NCBI GenBank assembly: GCA_020726505.1
Contig: JAHLEZ010000009.1
Coordinates: 1,116,001-1,180,000, forward strand
DNA: 64,000 nucleotides
Direction: 5' to 3'
DNA from: Leptodontidium sp. MPI-SDFR-AT-0119
Lineage: Eukaryota > Ascomycota > Leotiomycetes > Helotiales > Leptodontidiaceae
Shown: one piece after another, positions 21,901 to 33,437 of the stretch
How positions within the stretch are numbered: the first letter of the stretch is position 1
How the letters are laid out: every line of letters starts with the position of its first letter
Notes under the pieces: generated by a model
Databases searched by the model: none
What the model was told of the DNA's origin: nothing
Seen by the model: only the letters and a program-made list of their open reading frames with translations
Made by a program: the position numbers and the translations under genes

Positions 21901-24700
21901 ATTAAAGGGATCGGGTACGAGTCCTTCTTTAATAGGGCATTTAGCTTTTAGTAGTCGACGCATAGCCGGAGACTGTTATCGGCTTTCTTAGCGAAGAGAA
22001 TAAGGGCCGCGTATAATACACTAGAGGGCTTAATAAAACCTTTATATAAGTTATTGATAATATACCGCTTAGTCTCTGATAGTTATTCTTTAGTTATACG
22101 CCGGAGAAGTTTAAAGGACAAGTCGTTTTCTCTAGTAAGCTCGATTTAGTAATTTACACCCTAATAATACTTTAGTAACTCGTTAAAGGCTCGCCGGGAG
22201 AAGAGGGGGGTATACTCTTAATACTTTACTAGGAGCTTCTTACTTATTAACTTATTATCTTACGCGTACTTAGCCTCTAAGGCCTCCTCTAGGGTCAAGT
22301 CTCCGTTTATTAATACGAGTTCGATACTTAATTAGTCTAAGGCCTCTCGCTAGCGACGAGTCAACTCTTAGTCGATCTTATATACTAATGTCACAAAGGT
22401 TTCTACTTTATTCCTTTTAGATTTCTTAGGTCAGAGGTACGTCGTAGATATCGTTATTGCCGATATAAGGAAAATCTCTATAGTAAGCGCCTTTAGTTAG
22501 TGATTCGCCAGGGAGGCTCCACGGGCTCTCTTGTCCTTAAGTGGCGATCCCAAATCACGAGATGTCGAAGGGTTCAATTGCTTTTCTATGACCCGTAGGC
22601 GCTCTTTAACTTCTCTAATAAAGCTCGAGGGTCGAGTTAGCGAGACGCTAATAGTAAGTCGGACGGGGGCCTTTGTCTTAAGGGAATCGTCGAGCGCCGC
22701 AATCTTAGCTTGCCTCCGGCGATAGTCATCCGCATCTATAAGGGCATCCCTTCGTTTTACATCGAGCTAGTAAGACTTAACGATTAGCTTGTCGGAACGG
22801 TTAATATCGACGAAAACTCGCTAGTTAAAGTACGGCTAAACTAATATATTTAATGGCTATTCTAGTCGATAACGGTTCTTAGTGTATAACTACTTTAAGT
22901 CGTAGTACTTTAGGAACTTCCGACTTATTAGAACATTAGTGTTTCCTAGGTTAGTCACTAAGAAGAGGAAGTTAATTCGCCGGCGGTTAATAGTTAAGGA
23001 AAGTAAGACAGCTATATTAATTGGCTTGCCTTTCTTACTATTATAGCTAGTTAGGACGATTAGCTAAGGGAGGGATATAAAAGAAATATTAAATTACTTA
23101 ACGAGTCGGTATACGAGAGAGGTTTTAATTACACTGAAAATGTTAACTCTACTATTAATATATATAAGTGTCTTAATAAAGAATTTATTCCTTTTTAGTT
23201 TAATACTAATTAAAAATTGTCGCCCTTTAATAAGAGCACGGAAATCAAATACTAAGTCCTTCCACAAGTTATAGCTTATGTCAAGGTGTAAGTCTTTATT
23301 ACGGCCTAAGAGTTTTTTAATAACTCGTCAGTCTCTAAATCTTCGCTAACGACTAACTAGGAAATCGACTTGTCGAGAGCCTAGTCTCTACGGCGCTTAG
23401 GACAGTCGCTAACTTAATAGCCGGTCTTACTATAGTAGAGACAAGTGTCGGAAGAAACGTCCTTAGGTATAAGAGGAAGTACAAGGGACTCAAGTCGACG
23501 TAAGACGGGCGAAAGAGAGGGCGATCGCTAGCGGACATCCGACGACTGTCTAGGAGTCGGGGTCGGGGGTCTCTAAGCCGCAGTAGCTAGCGTAGGGGAG
23601 GTAGCGCGCCAGCTCTCCTTCTTCAAGATGTCACGTGAGTTAATAGTATTATTAAAAGAGACTTAGGGGGCTTCGCAGGTAGTAGTAGGGGCCTGCGTAC
23701 TAGCTCGCGCGGCGGCGATATTTCGAGACTCGCGGTCTAAGACGGCTAAGAACTCGTCAAGAGCCGTATAATCGCCGGCGAAGTCGTACTTCTTAGTATA
23801 GATATTATACTTAAGCTTATCCGAGACTTTCTTACACACGTCGTCAAACTAGCGGTCAAGTGAGATCTTTTTAATAGCCGCGTATATCGTGAACTTAGTG
23901 CGGAACTTATTGTAAGTTATACTACTTATTTATAGTTAGTTATACTTGAGCTTAACGGCCTATACTCGGTTATAGTCGAAGAAACACTAGTCTAGAGCCT
24001 TTAAGACGTCGGCGGCTCCGTTGAAGTCTTTAACGAAGTCGGGGTCTATTCGTTAAAGGATAATAGTCTTAGCCTCTCCCTTCGTATATTTAAAGTAAGT
24101 ATAGACTTACGATTCGCTAGTGAGGAAGTTACTTAAGTACTTTTAAATAAAGAGCTTTATATTTATCTTTTAGGCGTCGTATTTAATTTCGCCCTTATAA
24201 TCGCTAAAGGGGGTACGGGGGGTACTTGACCTTATTAGGCTTAACGGCAGAGATAGTAGGGTTTAGCTTAAGGAAGTAGTAGTTAGCGGTAAGCTAGAGG
24301 TCCGCCGTAAGAGCACAGGTTAACCGATCGTAAGGCGGGGATAAAGTGCGAGTCTCTTGACGCGGGTTGTCGGCAGTATATTAGGTGAGGGCCTGTGTGA
24401 CGGCAGCGGCGACCGTAGAGCTCACGGAGTCCTTAATTAGCTGATCTACTCTAGCTTATTAAGTGGGGGTAAGGCCCTCTATATCGGTAGGCTCTAGCGA
24501 TACGTTAAAGAAACACTAGGGTTTATCCTCTAAGTCCGAGTCGAATCCGTTAAAGCTCTCTGGCTCTTCCGAAAGAGTCTCGACTGAAGGGATAGGGGTA
24601 GTGTCAGTAAAGCCTAGCTGTACAGGGGCGCTCCTTTCTCTAGAGCTTCGCCGACGAGGGGGAGAAACCGGTAAAGGTAATAAGATAAAGTTAAGGGGTG
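18962..24700 (-). pseudogene. Gypsy-1 gag-pol, RIP-disrupted
   Basis: Minus strand. Gag is at about 24660-23400; its zinc knuckle near 23470-23390 reads TCLYYSKTGY*VSDCPKRR, where the second Cys and the His of CCHC have become Tyr through TGC-to-TAC and CAT-to-TAT changes. Reverse transcriptase is at about 22.1-21.4 kb, with LDDFYAAYIDNIFIY in place of the YVDDI box. Integrase and the C-terminal part follow to 18.97 kb and end IVKRFYLEYLNAKGPLRALP, KWLEAYNASIDDYND, RTQFFRRGG. The order gag-PR-RT-RH-IN-chromodomain is that of fungal chromoviruses. Numerous in-frame stops; no function left. Confidence 0.88.
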
Positions 24701-24961
24701 TTTAAGGTTATTGATCGATTTATTAATTAGACATACGTTCTGAAACAGCGACGCGTGTTAGGCTATAGTAAAGTAAGTTAACCGCGAGAGAATATCTAGC
24801 TTTCTCTAGGACAGTCTATTACGAGGGCAGAGAGGTACTTATTTGTCGAATAGGCCAAGGTGTTAAGGCTCGTTATTAACTTACTATAAGAGTAAGTCGA
24901 CAAGGCGCAAGACCGGGTGAGATATAACGCTTTATAGCGAAGGGGTATTAGTCTTTTCTTA

Positions 24962-25262
24962 TATTACGGCTAGCCAAAGGTTAATACGACGAGTAAACTT
25001 AAGCTTTATATTTAGACCTAAGGCTACGCTCAGAATCGAGAAGAAAAGACAAGGAGGAAAGGAAAGCTTTCCGTAAGGGGGAGCTCGAGTATAAATATAT
25101 GAAGGACCCTCTTAATAGGGCCTAGCGCAGTCGAGTGCCATTCACGTCAATATGTCGCAGGCTCGCCACCTAGTCTTCCCTATCGGGCTTAGCGCCGTCG
25201 CATAGCCAGCGATGCTACGAGCCAGTGTCGGTTAGAATGCGAGGGCATCGTAGGTCGTAACA
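24962..25262 (-). repeat. Gypsy-1 LTR (5' LTR, right)
   Basis: A 301-bp copy with TGTTACGG changed to TATTACGG at the start and an intact GTAACA end, followed by the duplication AAAGA. Confidence 0.92.
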
Positions 25263-25267
25263 AAAGA

Positions 25268-25579
25268 TTTATTGACTTAGGGGTTGATTAGTCTTTTGTC
25301 GCTAAGACGAAGAGGTAGTAGAAGCTTAAAATGACTTTCCCGTGGTTCTTAAGGAGATATTAACTTAATACCGGGGTAGGAATTTATACTTGTCACTAAG
25401 GGGCTAGAGCGACTAACGTAAATAGTACTCTTTACGATCTGTCCTTAGTCTTTAGCTTAAATTACTTTATATACTCTTCTAAAGTTTTAACTCTTTAATA
25501 CTTATAAAATAATTACTTACGTAAGTGGAATAAAAGCTTGTTTTATAAGTTTATTTTAAGTATTAAGTTATTAGTTACG
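25268..25579. other. AT-rich spacer between Gypsy-1 and Copia-C
   Basis: About 310 bp of AT-rich DNA. No domain, repeat or RNA gene was recognised. Confidence 0.3.
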
Positions 25580-25584
25580 CCGCT

Positions 25585-25992
25585 TGTGGTATAGAAGTGG
25601 AGTAGAGCCTTGCGATCAACGTAGGGAGAATTGAAGTGGTTAATTGTTCTCTAGAATACATAAGGAAATCAGGGGAACACGTTATTTTCCTATCACGTAG
25701 AATACTAAAAGAGTAGAGAAGTGAGAATTGGTAAAGTAGTGGGGAGCAAAAGATTGATTGAGAGGTGCTCTGCCCTCTCGTTGAGAGGGAGAAAGCTAGC
25801 TATATATATGTCAAGTAGGTAGGTTTAGCTAGCTGCAGGTGTGCAGGAAGCGCACCTGGCCGTTCAGTGGGCTCGCGTAGCAGGTGCCGCTAACCATGTA
25901 CCGTGACATTTCCTAAAAGCGGTATAACGTGGCAGAAACTATATCCAGCGTAGCGCGCAGCTAACCGAGTATTAGCCCGTGCCTGTACGACA
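25585..25992 (-). repeat. Copia-C 3' LTR (left), interrupted by a solo LTR
   Basis: Starts TGTGGTATAG and ends GCCTGTACGACACA. The two parts (25585-25690 and 25914-25992) match 33248-33432 when the insertion at 25691-25908 is removed. Shared blocks include CAGGGGAACACGTTATT and GCGTAGCGCGCAGCTAACCG. Confidence 0.88.
25691..25908. repeat. 218-bp solo LTR inside the Copia-C LTR
   Basis: Flanked by TTTCC on both sides (25686-25690 and 25909-25913). The ends are TATCACG and CGTGACA, i.e. a TGTCACG/CGTGACA terminal repeat with the first G changed to A. It is GC-rich in its right half (GTGCAGGAAGCGCACCTGG), so little RIP-affected and relatively young. No other copy is present in the window. Confidence 0.85.
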
Positions 25993-26139
25993 CACCCCCT
26001 AGCCAAGTGACAGTAGTAAGCTACTAGTATTGTGGTTAGCTGCGCTAAGCGAGAGTAAACACTAAACTAAATACTTAGGCCACAACTATTCTTGTACTAC
26101 TAAGTTAGGCAAACAACCCTCCTATTTAAAGTGGCGCAG

Positions 26140-26271
26140 CCCCCACTTGATTCTTAGTCCTGCAACCTCTCTATAACATATACAAATCGACTTTTCGATC
26201 TACTAATTAATCAACTAACTAAACAAACAATTAATCAATCGATTAACTAATTAATTACTCCTATTTTTAAA
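26140..26271 (+). promoter_or_regulatory. Putative promoter and leader of the Copia-C antisense gene
   Basis: A CCTATTTAAAGTGG box lies at about 26123-26136, followed by a C-rich stretch and a long A/C/T leader of repeated TAATTAA and CAACTAAC words up to the ATG at 26272 (context TTAAAATGG). This resembles a fungal core promoter with a TATTTAAA box. Inferred only from sequence. Confidence 0.35.
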
Positions 26272-27192
26272 ATGGGTGTCTCTAATCGATCTACTAAGGC
26301 CGTTAAGGCTAAGCGTGTTACTGCCGCTATAAGTTATTAAGTTAAAGTTTATTAATTATTAATTGTTAATTTGAAGAATTTGCCGATCTAAGTATAACTT
26401 ACTAATTGTAATAAGCTAAGGCCAAGAAAAAGACCGCCTCTAAGAAGGCTACTAAGGCTATCAAGGCTACTCCCGCGGCTGCTCCTCGTGCTGCCCGTGC
26501 CCCTCGTGTCAAGGGAGCTGAGCGTGCGGTTGTTTACTTAAGTTATATCAATGGCGCCCTTTAAACCAAAAGCACCGGCGAGTGCTTCGATGTCGTTAGT
26601 TAGGGTACTCGCTGTTTCGCCTACTCGTCAGGCCACTTATATAAGGCTACTCCCTCTGCTACCCAGGCCCCCTTCCTCCTCTATCGCACTACGCTCTTAA
26701 ATAACGCGGGCGATAAAGTAAATTCCCTTAGTTGTTCCTTTTTCAGCGTGTAATTACTGATTTCCCTAAGAGCTTAAGCAGTTAAGAGCTTTAGTTTTTG
26801 CGGCCCTTAAGGGTCAAGTTATTATTAATAAAGCTGCTAGTAGAGCCAGTCGTGCTTTAGGTGCAGCCACGGCTACTCTCTACGTTAAGACCTCTTCGGA
26901 GTCAGAGGGTAGTAAGGAGACTCCTCAGAGAGCAACTCTGGCTTCTCCTACTGCTCTTACGGCTACTGCTCCTACTATAGCTATAAGTAGAGCTAGTGGA
27001 GCTACTATTGCGGCCGCTGGCATTAATACTAGTCTTATTACTTTATGGGCCTTGATAGCTAATAAGCCTCCTGGAGTTACTCTCATATTAGAGTAAGAAG
27101 CTCAAGCTGCTCGGGTTAAGGAGCTTATTAAGGTAATTACTAGTGTGTTAAGTGACTTAGTTCGGGAGGTTTTAGGCCTTTTAATTACATAA
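26272..27192 (+). pseudogene. Antisense accessory gene of Copia-C (histone-H1-like tail plus Cys-rich part)
   Basis: Plus strand, opposite to gag-pol. Exon 1 (26272-26332) begins MGVSNRSTKAVKAKRVTAAI. An 83-bp intron (26333-26415, TTACTAAT branch site) joins in phase to AKKKTASKKATKAIKAT and PAAAPRAARAPRVKGAERA, a Lys/Ala/Pro-rich H1-like tail. Next come YINGAL*TKSTGECFDVVS, *GTRCFAYSSGHLYKAT and APFLLYRTTLLNNAGDK, with Cys/His spacing that suggests a damaged zinc site. A second intron-like stretch (26718-26746, GTAAAT...TTTTTCAG) is only 29 bp and the frame beyond it is off by one. The last part reads FP*ELKQLRALVFAALKGQV, then an Ala/Ser/Thr-rich region and AARVKELIKVITSVLSDLV, stop at 27190-27192. 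GC is higher and stops fewer than in the flanking pol. The layout (Cys-rich, then P..ELKQLRALV.AALK) parallels the Copia-B gene. Function unknown; nucleic-acid binding is an inference from charge and Cys content. Confidence 0.62.
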
Positions 27193-27699
27193 GTTACTCG
27201 TTTTTTGTGTTTGGCGAGGCTTAGGAACCTCTAAATAACTAAGTGTCCCCTTGTAACTACTTTCTTACGCTACTTTTTGCCATGGAATCGAACAACCGTT
27301 AAGAGTAATTAAGTCTTCTAAATGCCGTGTATTTCACCCCCGAGCTTAGTTACTCTCCAAGTAAATAAAACAGTAAGAGATTTATAAAAGAATAATAAAT
27401 ACATAAGAAAATACATTGTGTATTTATAAGGTAAACTTATAGTTAAACTACCCTTATAATAAAAGAAAGGTAAAGAACGTGTATAAAAGCCGGCTTTAAA
27501 GTGAAGCTTCTAAAGTAAGTTACTTTAATTAAGCACAAACATCTACTAAGTTAATAAGAGTAACAAAACTCTTAAATTTCTGCTAGGAGAGGTTCTTTGT
27601 AAGTCTATTAGTAGGCATATAACTTATAGGCAAATATTTAATTAAAAAAGTGCCCTTTTAAAACTCCTGGCGTAACTATATATTCTAAATATTAACGTG

Positions 27700-30600
27700 G
27701 CGTAGTTTAGTAAAAATACGCTGATTTTCCCTAATAATTAATTATATTGTTTACTAATTGTCACAGAAGATTCTCTAAATTTCCCTTAACTTAGGACGTA
27801 GCTCCCGAAAGAAACGCTACAAAGTTATAATCTCCTTAGCCGTGCGCTCAACGCCTAAAAACTTAGCCTGTATAGTCGAAGTAGTGACTGTATCTTATAA
27901 GGCCACTCTCTATAAGATTAAACCTCTAAAAAGTATTACAATATAACTATTAGAAGAGCGCCTAGTATCGAGATTGTCTGTAAATAAAGCATCTGAAGTT
28001 ATAAGGAGCTAAGAGTCGCGTAGCTTGTAATTATAAGTGATCGCCAAAAATCAGGTTCCGAAGAGGTAACGAATAGTCTAATTAACTGCCGTAAGGTGCT
28101 TTAAAGAGGGGTTAGTTAAGAAGTGAGAAAGTCTTAAAGTTATAAACGTAACGTTTACGCGCAATATAATTGCCGTGTAAAGTACTAAGTTAACCTTCTC
28201 TTAATATTCCTTGATTTGAGCTGGGGTTACTTGCCCTTAATTCTTTAGTAATTTAACTTAAAGTAGTAGAGTACTTAGGTAATTTCTATTTACTAAGTCA
28301 AATCGCAAAGTAACCTTTTAAATATAAGTGTCGTGTATTAGAGAAATAGTCTTTGTTTGACGATCTCTAATAACGCGAACACCTAAAAACCACTCTGTCG
28401 GTTCTCCTTTAGTGAGCTCGTATGTCGTATTTAAGCCGTCGATAATAGGTTAAGCGTCTCTAAGGGCTAAAGCGTAGTATAACACTTAAATGTCGTCGAT
28501 ATAAAAGATAATAAAGACTAAACGTTACTTGTTTATAAAGATACAAGGCTCCTCCTTATAAGGAATCAACCTTAACTTTAATAAAGTCTTAGTAAAATCT
28601 CTGTACTATAATACTAGTGAGTCTTTGAGTCCGTAGAGCACACAATTAACTTTTATTATTATACTGTCTTATTTGAATCTGTCTAGTAAGTAATAGCGTA
28701 CACGAGCACTCGATTCGCTCTATTTAGCGTTAATAAAGGCGTTAATAATATTAAATTAGATTATCTTTAAATCAAATTAAGCCGCTATTACTATGGCGGT
28801 CTTAAAAGAGCGAGTAACTAAAGTAGCCGTATATATTAAGAGAATTGACGTTTTAGGTTATAAGTCTCCCCTAATAACAACTCGCGAGCGACACTTAGTT
28901 AAATACCCTAACGAATCGACTTTGGCGTGAAATACTTATTTTAATAGTATTAGTTATTCGGTGACGAAGCTTTATTTGACGACTCTCTAGTAGTTACACG
29001 ACTTTAAGTTAGTGATTTTCTTAATTACGTTAGCTCGGAAGTGCTCTCTTAGAGGGTAATCCTTGAGGTCTCTCTAATTCAACGGGTCCTTTAGTAATTA
29101 AGATTAGTGTATTCGTGGGAGATTAACTAGTTATTGAATTTCGACATTTTTAAGAATAGACGCTAAGATAATAGCGTGGACTACGCTCAAGTCTTTTCCG
29201 TCTCTTTATACTGGCTCTTAACTAAGCTAAAAGGTCCCTAGAAAATCCTTTAAATACTCACGGTTACTCGACAAGTTTAACGATTCCGTAATTAGCTCTT
29301 TAATAGTTACTGTGTAGACGCTTCGATTCGGTTTCGTAATCTTACTACTAACTCGGGTCTTTCGACCATCGCCAGTTACTTAATCTTCCACCCTCTTCTT
29401 TTATAGAGGTTTAAATAAGTTATTGTTAATTAAGGCCGGAAGTAGTAAGTATTACTTTATACTTGATTCTTCCCCTAAGTCTAATAAATTAAGATGCTCC
29501 TTATACTTTATTACTTGAGGCGAAGCTTCTAATTACTTAGGGCCGGCACCTTAAGTAAGTACTCCCTGACGCTTAAGACTGCGCTTTCAGTTATATAGCC
29601 CTTAAGAGTATATAATAACTTATAGTATTAATTAGCGCTTAGCTCTTATATCTCTCTTAAAGTTTAGTACGCTACGTAAGACATCTCTCCTAGTTATACT
29701 CTAAGACACTAACTGTCTTAATTTGTCGACTTATTTTGAGACTTAATTAAGGTACTCGTGAGTAAGAAGTCTAGCACTCTTCCTTAGTTGTTTTACCCCC
29801 GAGTTTTTACTAACGAGTTCTATTAATCCTAACTTTTCTAGGGGTAATATTAGTTACTCTATCCCCGTAGTTAAAAGCTTAATCGAAGGCTGTAGCACCC
29901 CCGAGGTTACAAACTTAGTAGTTTCTATAGAACTTATTACTTAGCTTAATTGTTCCCTTTCTAAGGTAGTACTTATTATTAATTCTAATATGTCAAGTGC
30001 GCTCAGTCGATTAATTATATCGGTTCTAGTGTCCTAGGGTCCCTCCTCTTCTTCTAGTATTTTAGTAAGATCTCTTAATATTAAGCGCGGCTGGCTAACC
30101 GCTCTCTCCACGTTTAGAGAGCCTAAATAAAAGAGGGATTCGTTAAAAGCAACGTTCCGAGTCACTATTACACGCTATAATTGAGGTACTTAGACCCTAT
30201 ATATATTAAACGAGACGTATCTTACTAAGTATCTAAGGTGCGCTCTTGGGTTAATTTTAAATGCTCTCTTTTATTAAAGAGCCTCTCAGTCCTTGATTAT
30301 AAGGTAGGCTCTATAACTATATACTTATATGTTACTCTAGTCAGGTCGTATATCAGTAGTAAGCTTCTAAATAAGCTTAGGGTCATAGTACTAAAAATAT
30401 TGCCTAAACTAAGTATAGAAGATCTTATTTAGACTTTTAAAGCCTTTTTAAGTAGCCGGACTTATATTGTAAAGAGTAATTGCCGCTATAGCCGCTTTTG
30501 TCTAAAGTTCTTCTAGTAAGTTTACTAAAAGGCGCATCTTAATAGACTTTTCGATGATTTCCTTGCTTACACGCTTAGCTCCCTTATTAGGTTAATGTGT

Positions 30601-33100
30601 ATGTGAAGGGGTACCCTTAATATTAATACTATTCTCTGTATACTACTTTTCGTACTCGGTTAATCTATTAATTCCTATAACCGAGGTATCGTTGTCTTGG
30701 CGTATTTTGTAAATCGAGAGTCCGAATTGACGTCTTGTCTACGCCTTAAACGGTTTGAGAACTCCTAAGACGGCAATTAACCCTTTATTTTTAAGAGCCA
30801 TTTATAGAATTTCCCGTCGTATTAGTCTTTAACTAATAAGAGCTAGCTGTTCCTATTAAATCCAATAGGGAAGTCAAATAAGTCCTAAGAAATATAATAA
30901 AAAGGCCGGGTAATTATTCTCTCCGAAGGTCTTCGACTAACGACTTGCTACGCGACAGTTAGAGAGCACTCTTCACACTTAATTTAAGTAGTGCCTATAA
31001 TCTCGACGTTGCGCGCATTCTTGACTAAATTCTTTAATACTTCTTTCCCTAGGTGCCCTGCCCGTAAGTGCTATAACCTAACGTCGTCTAACCGCGGTCT
31101 CAAATATTGTCGACTTAATTAAAAGCCTTACTAAATACTCCTTTAAAGCGTAAGGAATATTAAAAAGGTATGAGTTAGGCGAATTAAAGAGTTATAAGTA
31201 GTTAAGGAGGCTAAAGAGTAATTAAAAGGCTTGTATTTAAAGAAAGCTAAGTTAAATTGTCGCTCTAATTACTTTAATATAATGCTCTTCTTAACTGATC
31301 TCACGTGTAACGTATAGTCTAACTTATTATACTAAAGTTTAGCCTTTAACAAACGAGCTTCTAAAATAATATTAATATTAAAACCTTTAACAATAGCGAC
31401 GTTAAAAAGCCTTAAGTCCTCAGTGTTTAGTCTATTAGGGCTATAGAGAGTACCCTTAAAGACACGAGTACTTTAGCCCTTAATTATAAGACTTGACGTT
31501 CCGGCTTTAATATTGTCGTCGTTAGTTAACTTAATAAAGGTCCTAGGCTCTAACAAAGTAACCGAGTTAACCAAATAAGTAGCAGCGCCGTTATCGAGTA
31601 AGGTGCTCTCTAAGAGCAAGTGTCGATTTATATCAATAGTAATATAGATTCTAGAGGTGGCGAGAGCCTCGTCGAGTAACTCTAGACTAATTATATAAGT
31701 ATTAATACTGCCGGGATACCTTAGTAGTTCTAAGGCTTTTGCCAAGGTTATTAAAGAGGACGAGGAGTTTTCAGAGGTTGTTCCCTTAGTAATTTCCTTT
31801 ATTGTTACTTGTCTTTACTCTTTCTTACCGATTACTCGTTTAAGGTCGGGAAACTCCTTTTTAAGCTTAATTCGGGTTTCCTTGATTTCCTTTATAGACA
31901 GTAGGTTGTGTAGTTTGTCCCCGGTTAAGCCGTCGTAGTAATATCGAAGTCTGTAACACTCGATCGCTTTATGTCGGTGAGAGCCCACCTTATAGGGGCA
32001 AGTATTAAGCGAGGTATTTAGCGAAGGAGTCCTTGGTACTAATAGTGCTCTTAGAGCATTTAATCTCCTTTTAAGTATAGCGTACAATCTAATTGTCTTA
32101 TTTCTTCCGGTAGTTGTAAGAGACTCTTTGTTAAGCGCCAATAACTAATTGACGTATTAAAGTAACGTGTACTTATAAATAACCTTAAGAGTATCGTCTC
32201 TAAGGACCTTAGACAGTCGTTCGTAGGCCTATTTAAGTGCGAGCTTCTCTTATACTACCTTAATAAAGTTAATAATCGCTAAGGGGCCCTTAACGTCCGG
32301 AATGTCGTATAATAGAGCATCTTAGTAGGCTAATCGCTACTCTTGAATCTATACCTTAAGATTAACTCGTCCTGTTTTAACGATTTCGAGCTTCTCTCTG
32401 TATTTAGCTTGAGCTTTAGTAATATTACTTATTTCTAAAGGGGCGTAATCTCTCTTTAACACTTTAAGGAGCATTTATAAAGTCTAAGATCGTGGGTTAT
32501 TCGGTTTGTCCGTCATCTTATTAGGTTACTCTTTCGCTCTCTATTCCTCCTTAATCTCACATTCTCGAACAGCACTCTAGTAGATCGAAGGATCAACTAT
32601 CTCTTAAATCCACTTATATACTACTTTATAGGCCCGAGCCTTTTCTGATTATTGTGCGTGTTTTATAATATACTCCCTTATTAAGGCAGTATATATTAGA
32701 GTAACTATAGTAACGTTAGATAATATAAGAGGTGTTATACTTAGTTTAAGTCTCTTGAGTTCGGGTGCTCGTTAATCTCTATCCCACTTTACTTACTCCT
32801 TAAAGTTGAAATCGAAAGCCTCCTTGTCCTATTATGCCTTTACTTAGTCGATCGTTTGTGCTTAAGGCTCGTTTTCGAAGATATTTAGAGCGACCGGTAG
32901 CTCTAGATTAACTGACGTCTATACCTTGTAGAAGATACAGAAGGATTTAAAGGCTTAGTACTATAGAGTCTAGGTTTGCCTATCGTAATTAAGCGGCGTT
33001 CGATTATTAGAAGAGGAGACTAAAGTTAAGTCTACTATAGCGAAGAGAGGGTTGCTCTCTCGAGGGTTCGATGGATTTGTTGAAGAGGAGAAGAGAATAT
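27700..33100 (-). pseudogene. Copia-C gag-pol, RIP-disrupted
   Basis: Minus strand. Gag ends with a CCHC-type knuckle at 32050-31900 (CPYKVGSHRHKAIECYRLR). The aspartic protease is at 31745-31473: STLLDNGAATYLVNS (family WILDSGAS.H) and TFIKLTNDDNIKAGTSSLII. Reverse transcriptase shows FYIDDI at about 28490-28507. The RNase H region (about 28.2-27.8 kb) reads LSHFLTNPSLKHLTAVN, TIRYLFGT, DALFTDNLDTRRSSNSYIV and LQDTVTTSTIQAKFLGVERT. The order gag-PR-IN-RT-RH is Ty1/copia. W and Q stops throughout; inactive. Confidence 0.87.
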
Positions 33101-33247
33101 CGAGTACAGGTGCTCGATTTACCCTTTTCTAGAGAGGTTAAAGGGAAAATGGCGGTGTAAACAATCCTCCGTTAATAGTTCTACCTAAATCTATAGAGCA
33201 CAGAAGGAAGAATACTAACTTAATAGCTTCGTCACGGGGCTTATAAC

Positions 33248-33432
33248 TATAGTATAAAAGTGGAGTAGAGCCTTGCGATTAACGTAAGGAGAATTAAAGT
33301 GATTAATTGTTCTCTAAAATACATGAAGAAATCAGGGGAACACGTTATTCTCCTGAAAGCGGTATAACGTGGCAGAAACCATATCCAGCGTAGCGCGCAG
33401 CTAACCGAGCATCAGCCCGTGCCTGTACGACA
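33248..33432 (-). repeat. Copia-C 5' LTR (right)
   Basis: A 185-bp uninterrupted copy of the Copia-C LTR, ending GCCTGTACGACA. Confidence 0.88.
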
Positions 33433-33437
33433 CCGCC

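Larger units (their letters stand above)
18661..25262 (-). mobile_element. Gypsy-1: chromodomain-type LTR retrotransposon, RIP-mutated
   Basis: LTRs of 301 bp lie at 18661-18961 and 24962-25262 and are flanked by AAAGA (18656-18660 and 25263-25267). The internal region, read on the minus strand, has gag with a zinc knuckle at right, then protease, RT, RNase H, integrase and a chromodomain-like end at left. A C-rich tract on the plus strand just inside the left LTR (18965-18975) is the polypurine tract of the minus strand. It is the same family as Gypsy-2 (52958-59546) in the opposite orientation. Confidence 0.92.
25585..33432 (-). mobile_element. Copia-C: full-length copia retrotransposon with antisense gene
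   Basis: LTRs of 185 bp lie at 25585-25992 (after removing a 218-bp solo LTR and its duplication) and 33248-33432. The flanks are CCGCT (25580-25584) and CCGCC (33433-33437), a 5-bp duplication with one change. The right LTR begins TATAGTATAAAAG, the RIP form of TGTGGTATAGAAG. Gag-pol reads on the minus strand from about 33.1 to 27.7 kb. Between pol and the left (3') LTR lies a plus-strand accessory gene at 26272-27192. Confidence 0.87.

Noticed and set aside
23353..23538. Open frame on the minus strand with hydrophobic residues (Gypsy-1)
   Set aside because: It is the wrong frame of the gag zinc-knuckle region; the true frame reads CLYYSKTGY*VSDC. The same holds for 54674-54859 in Gypsy-2.
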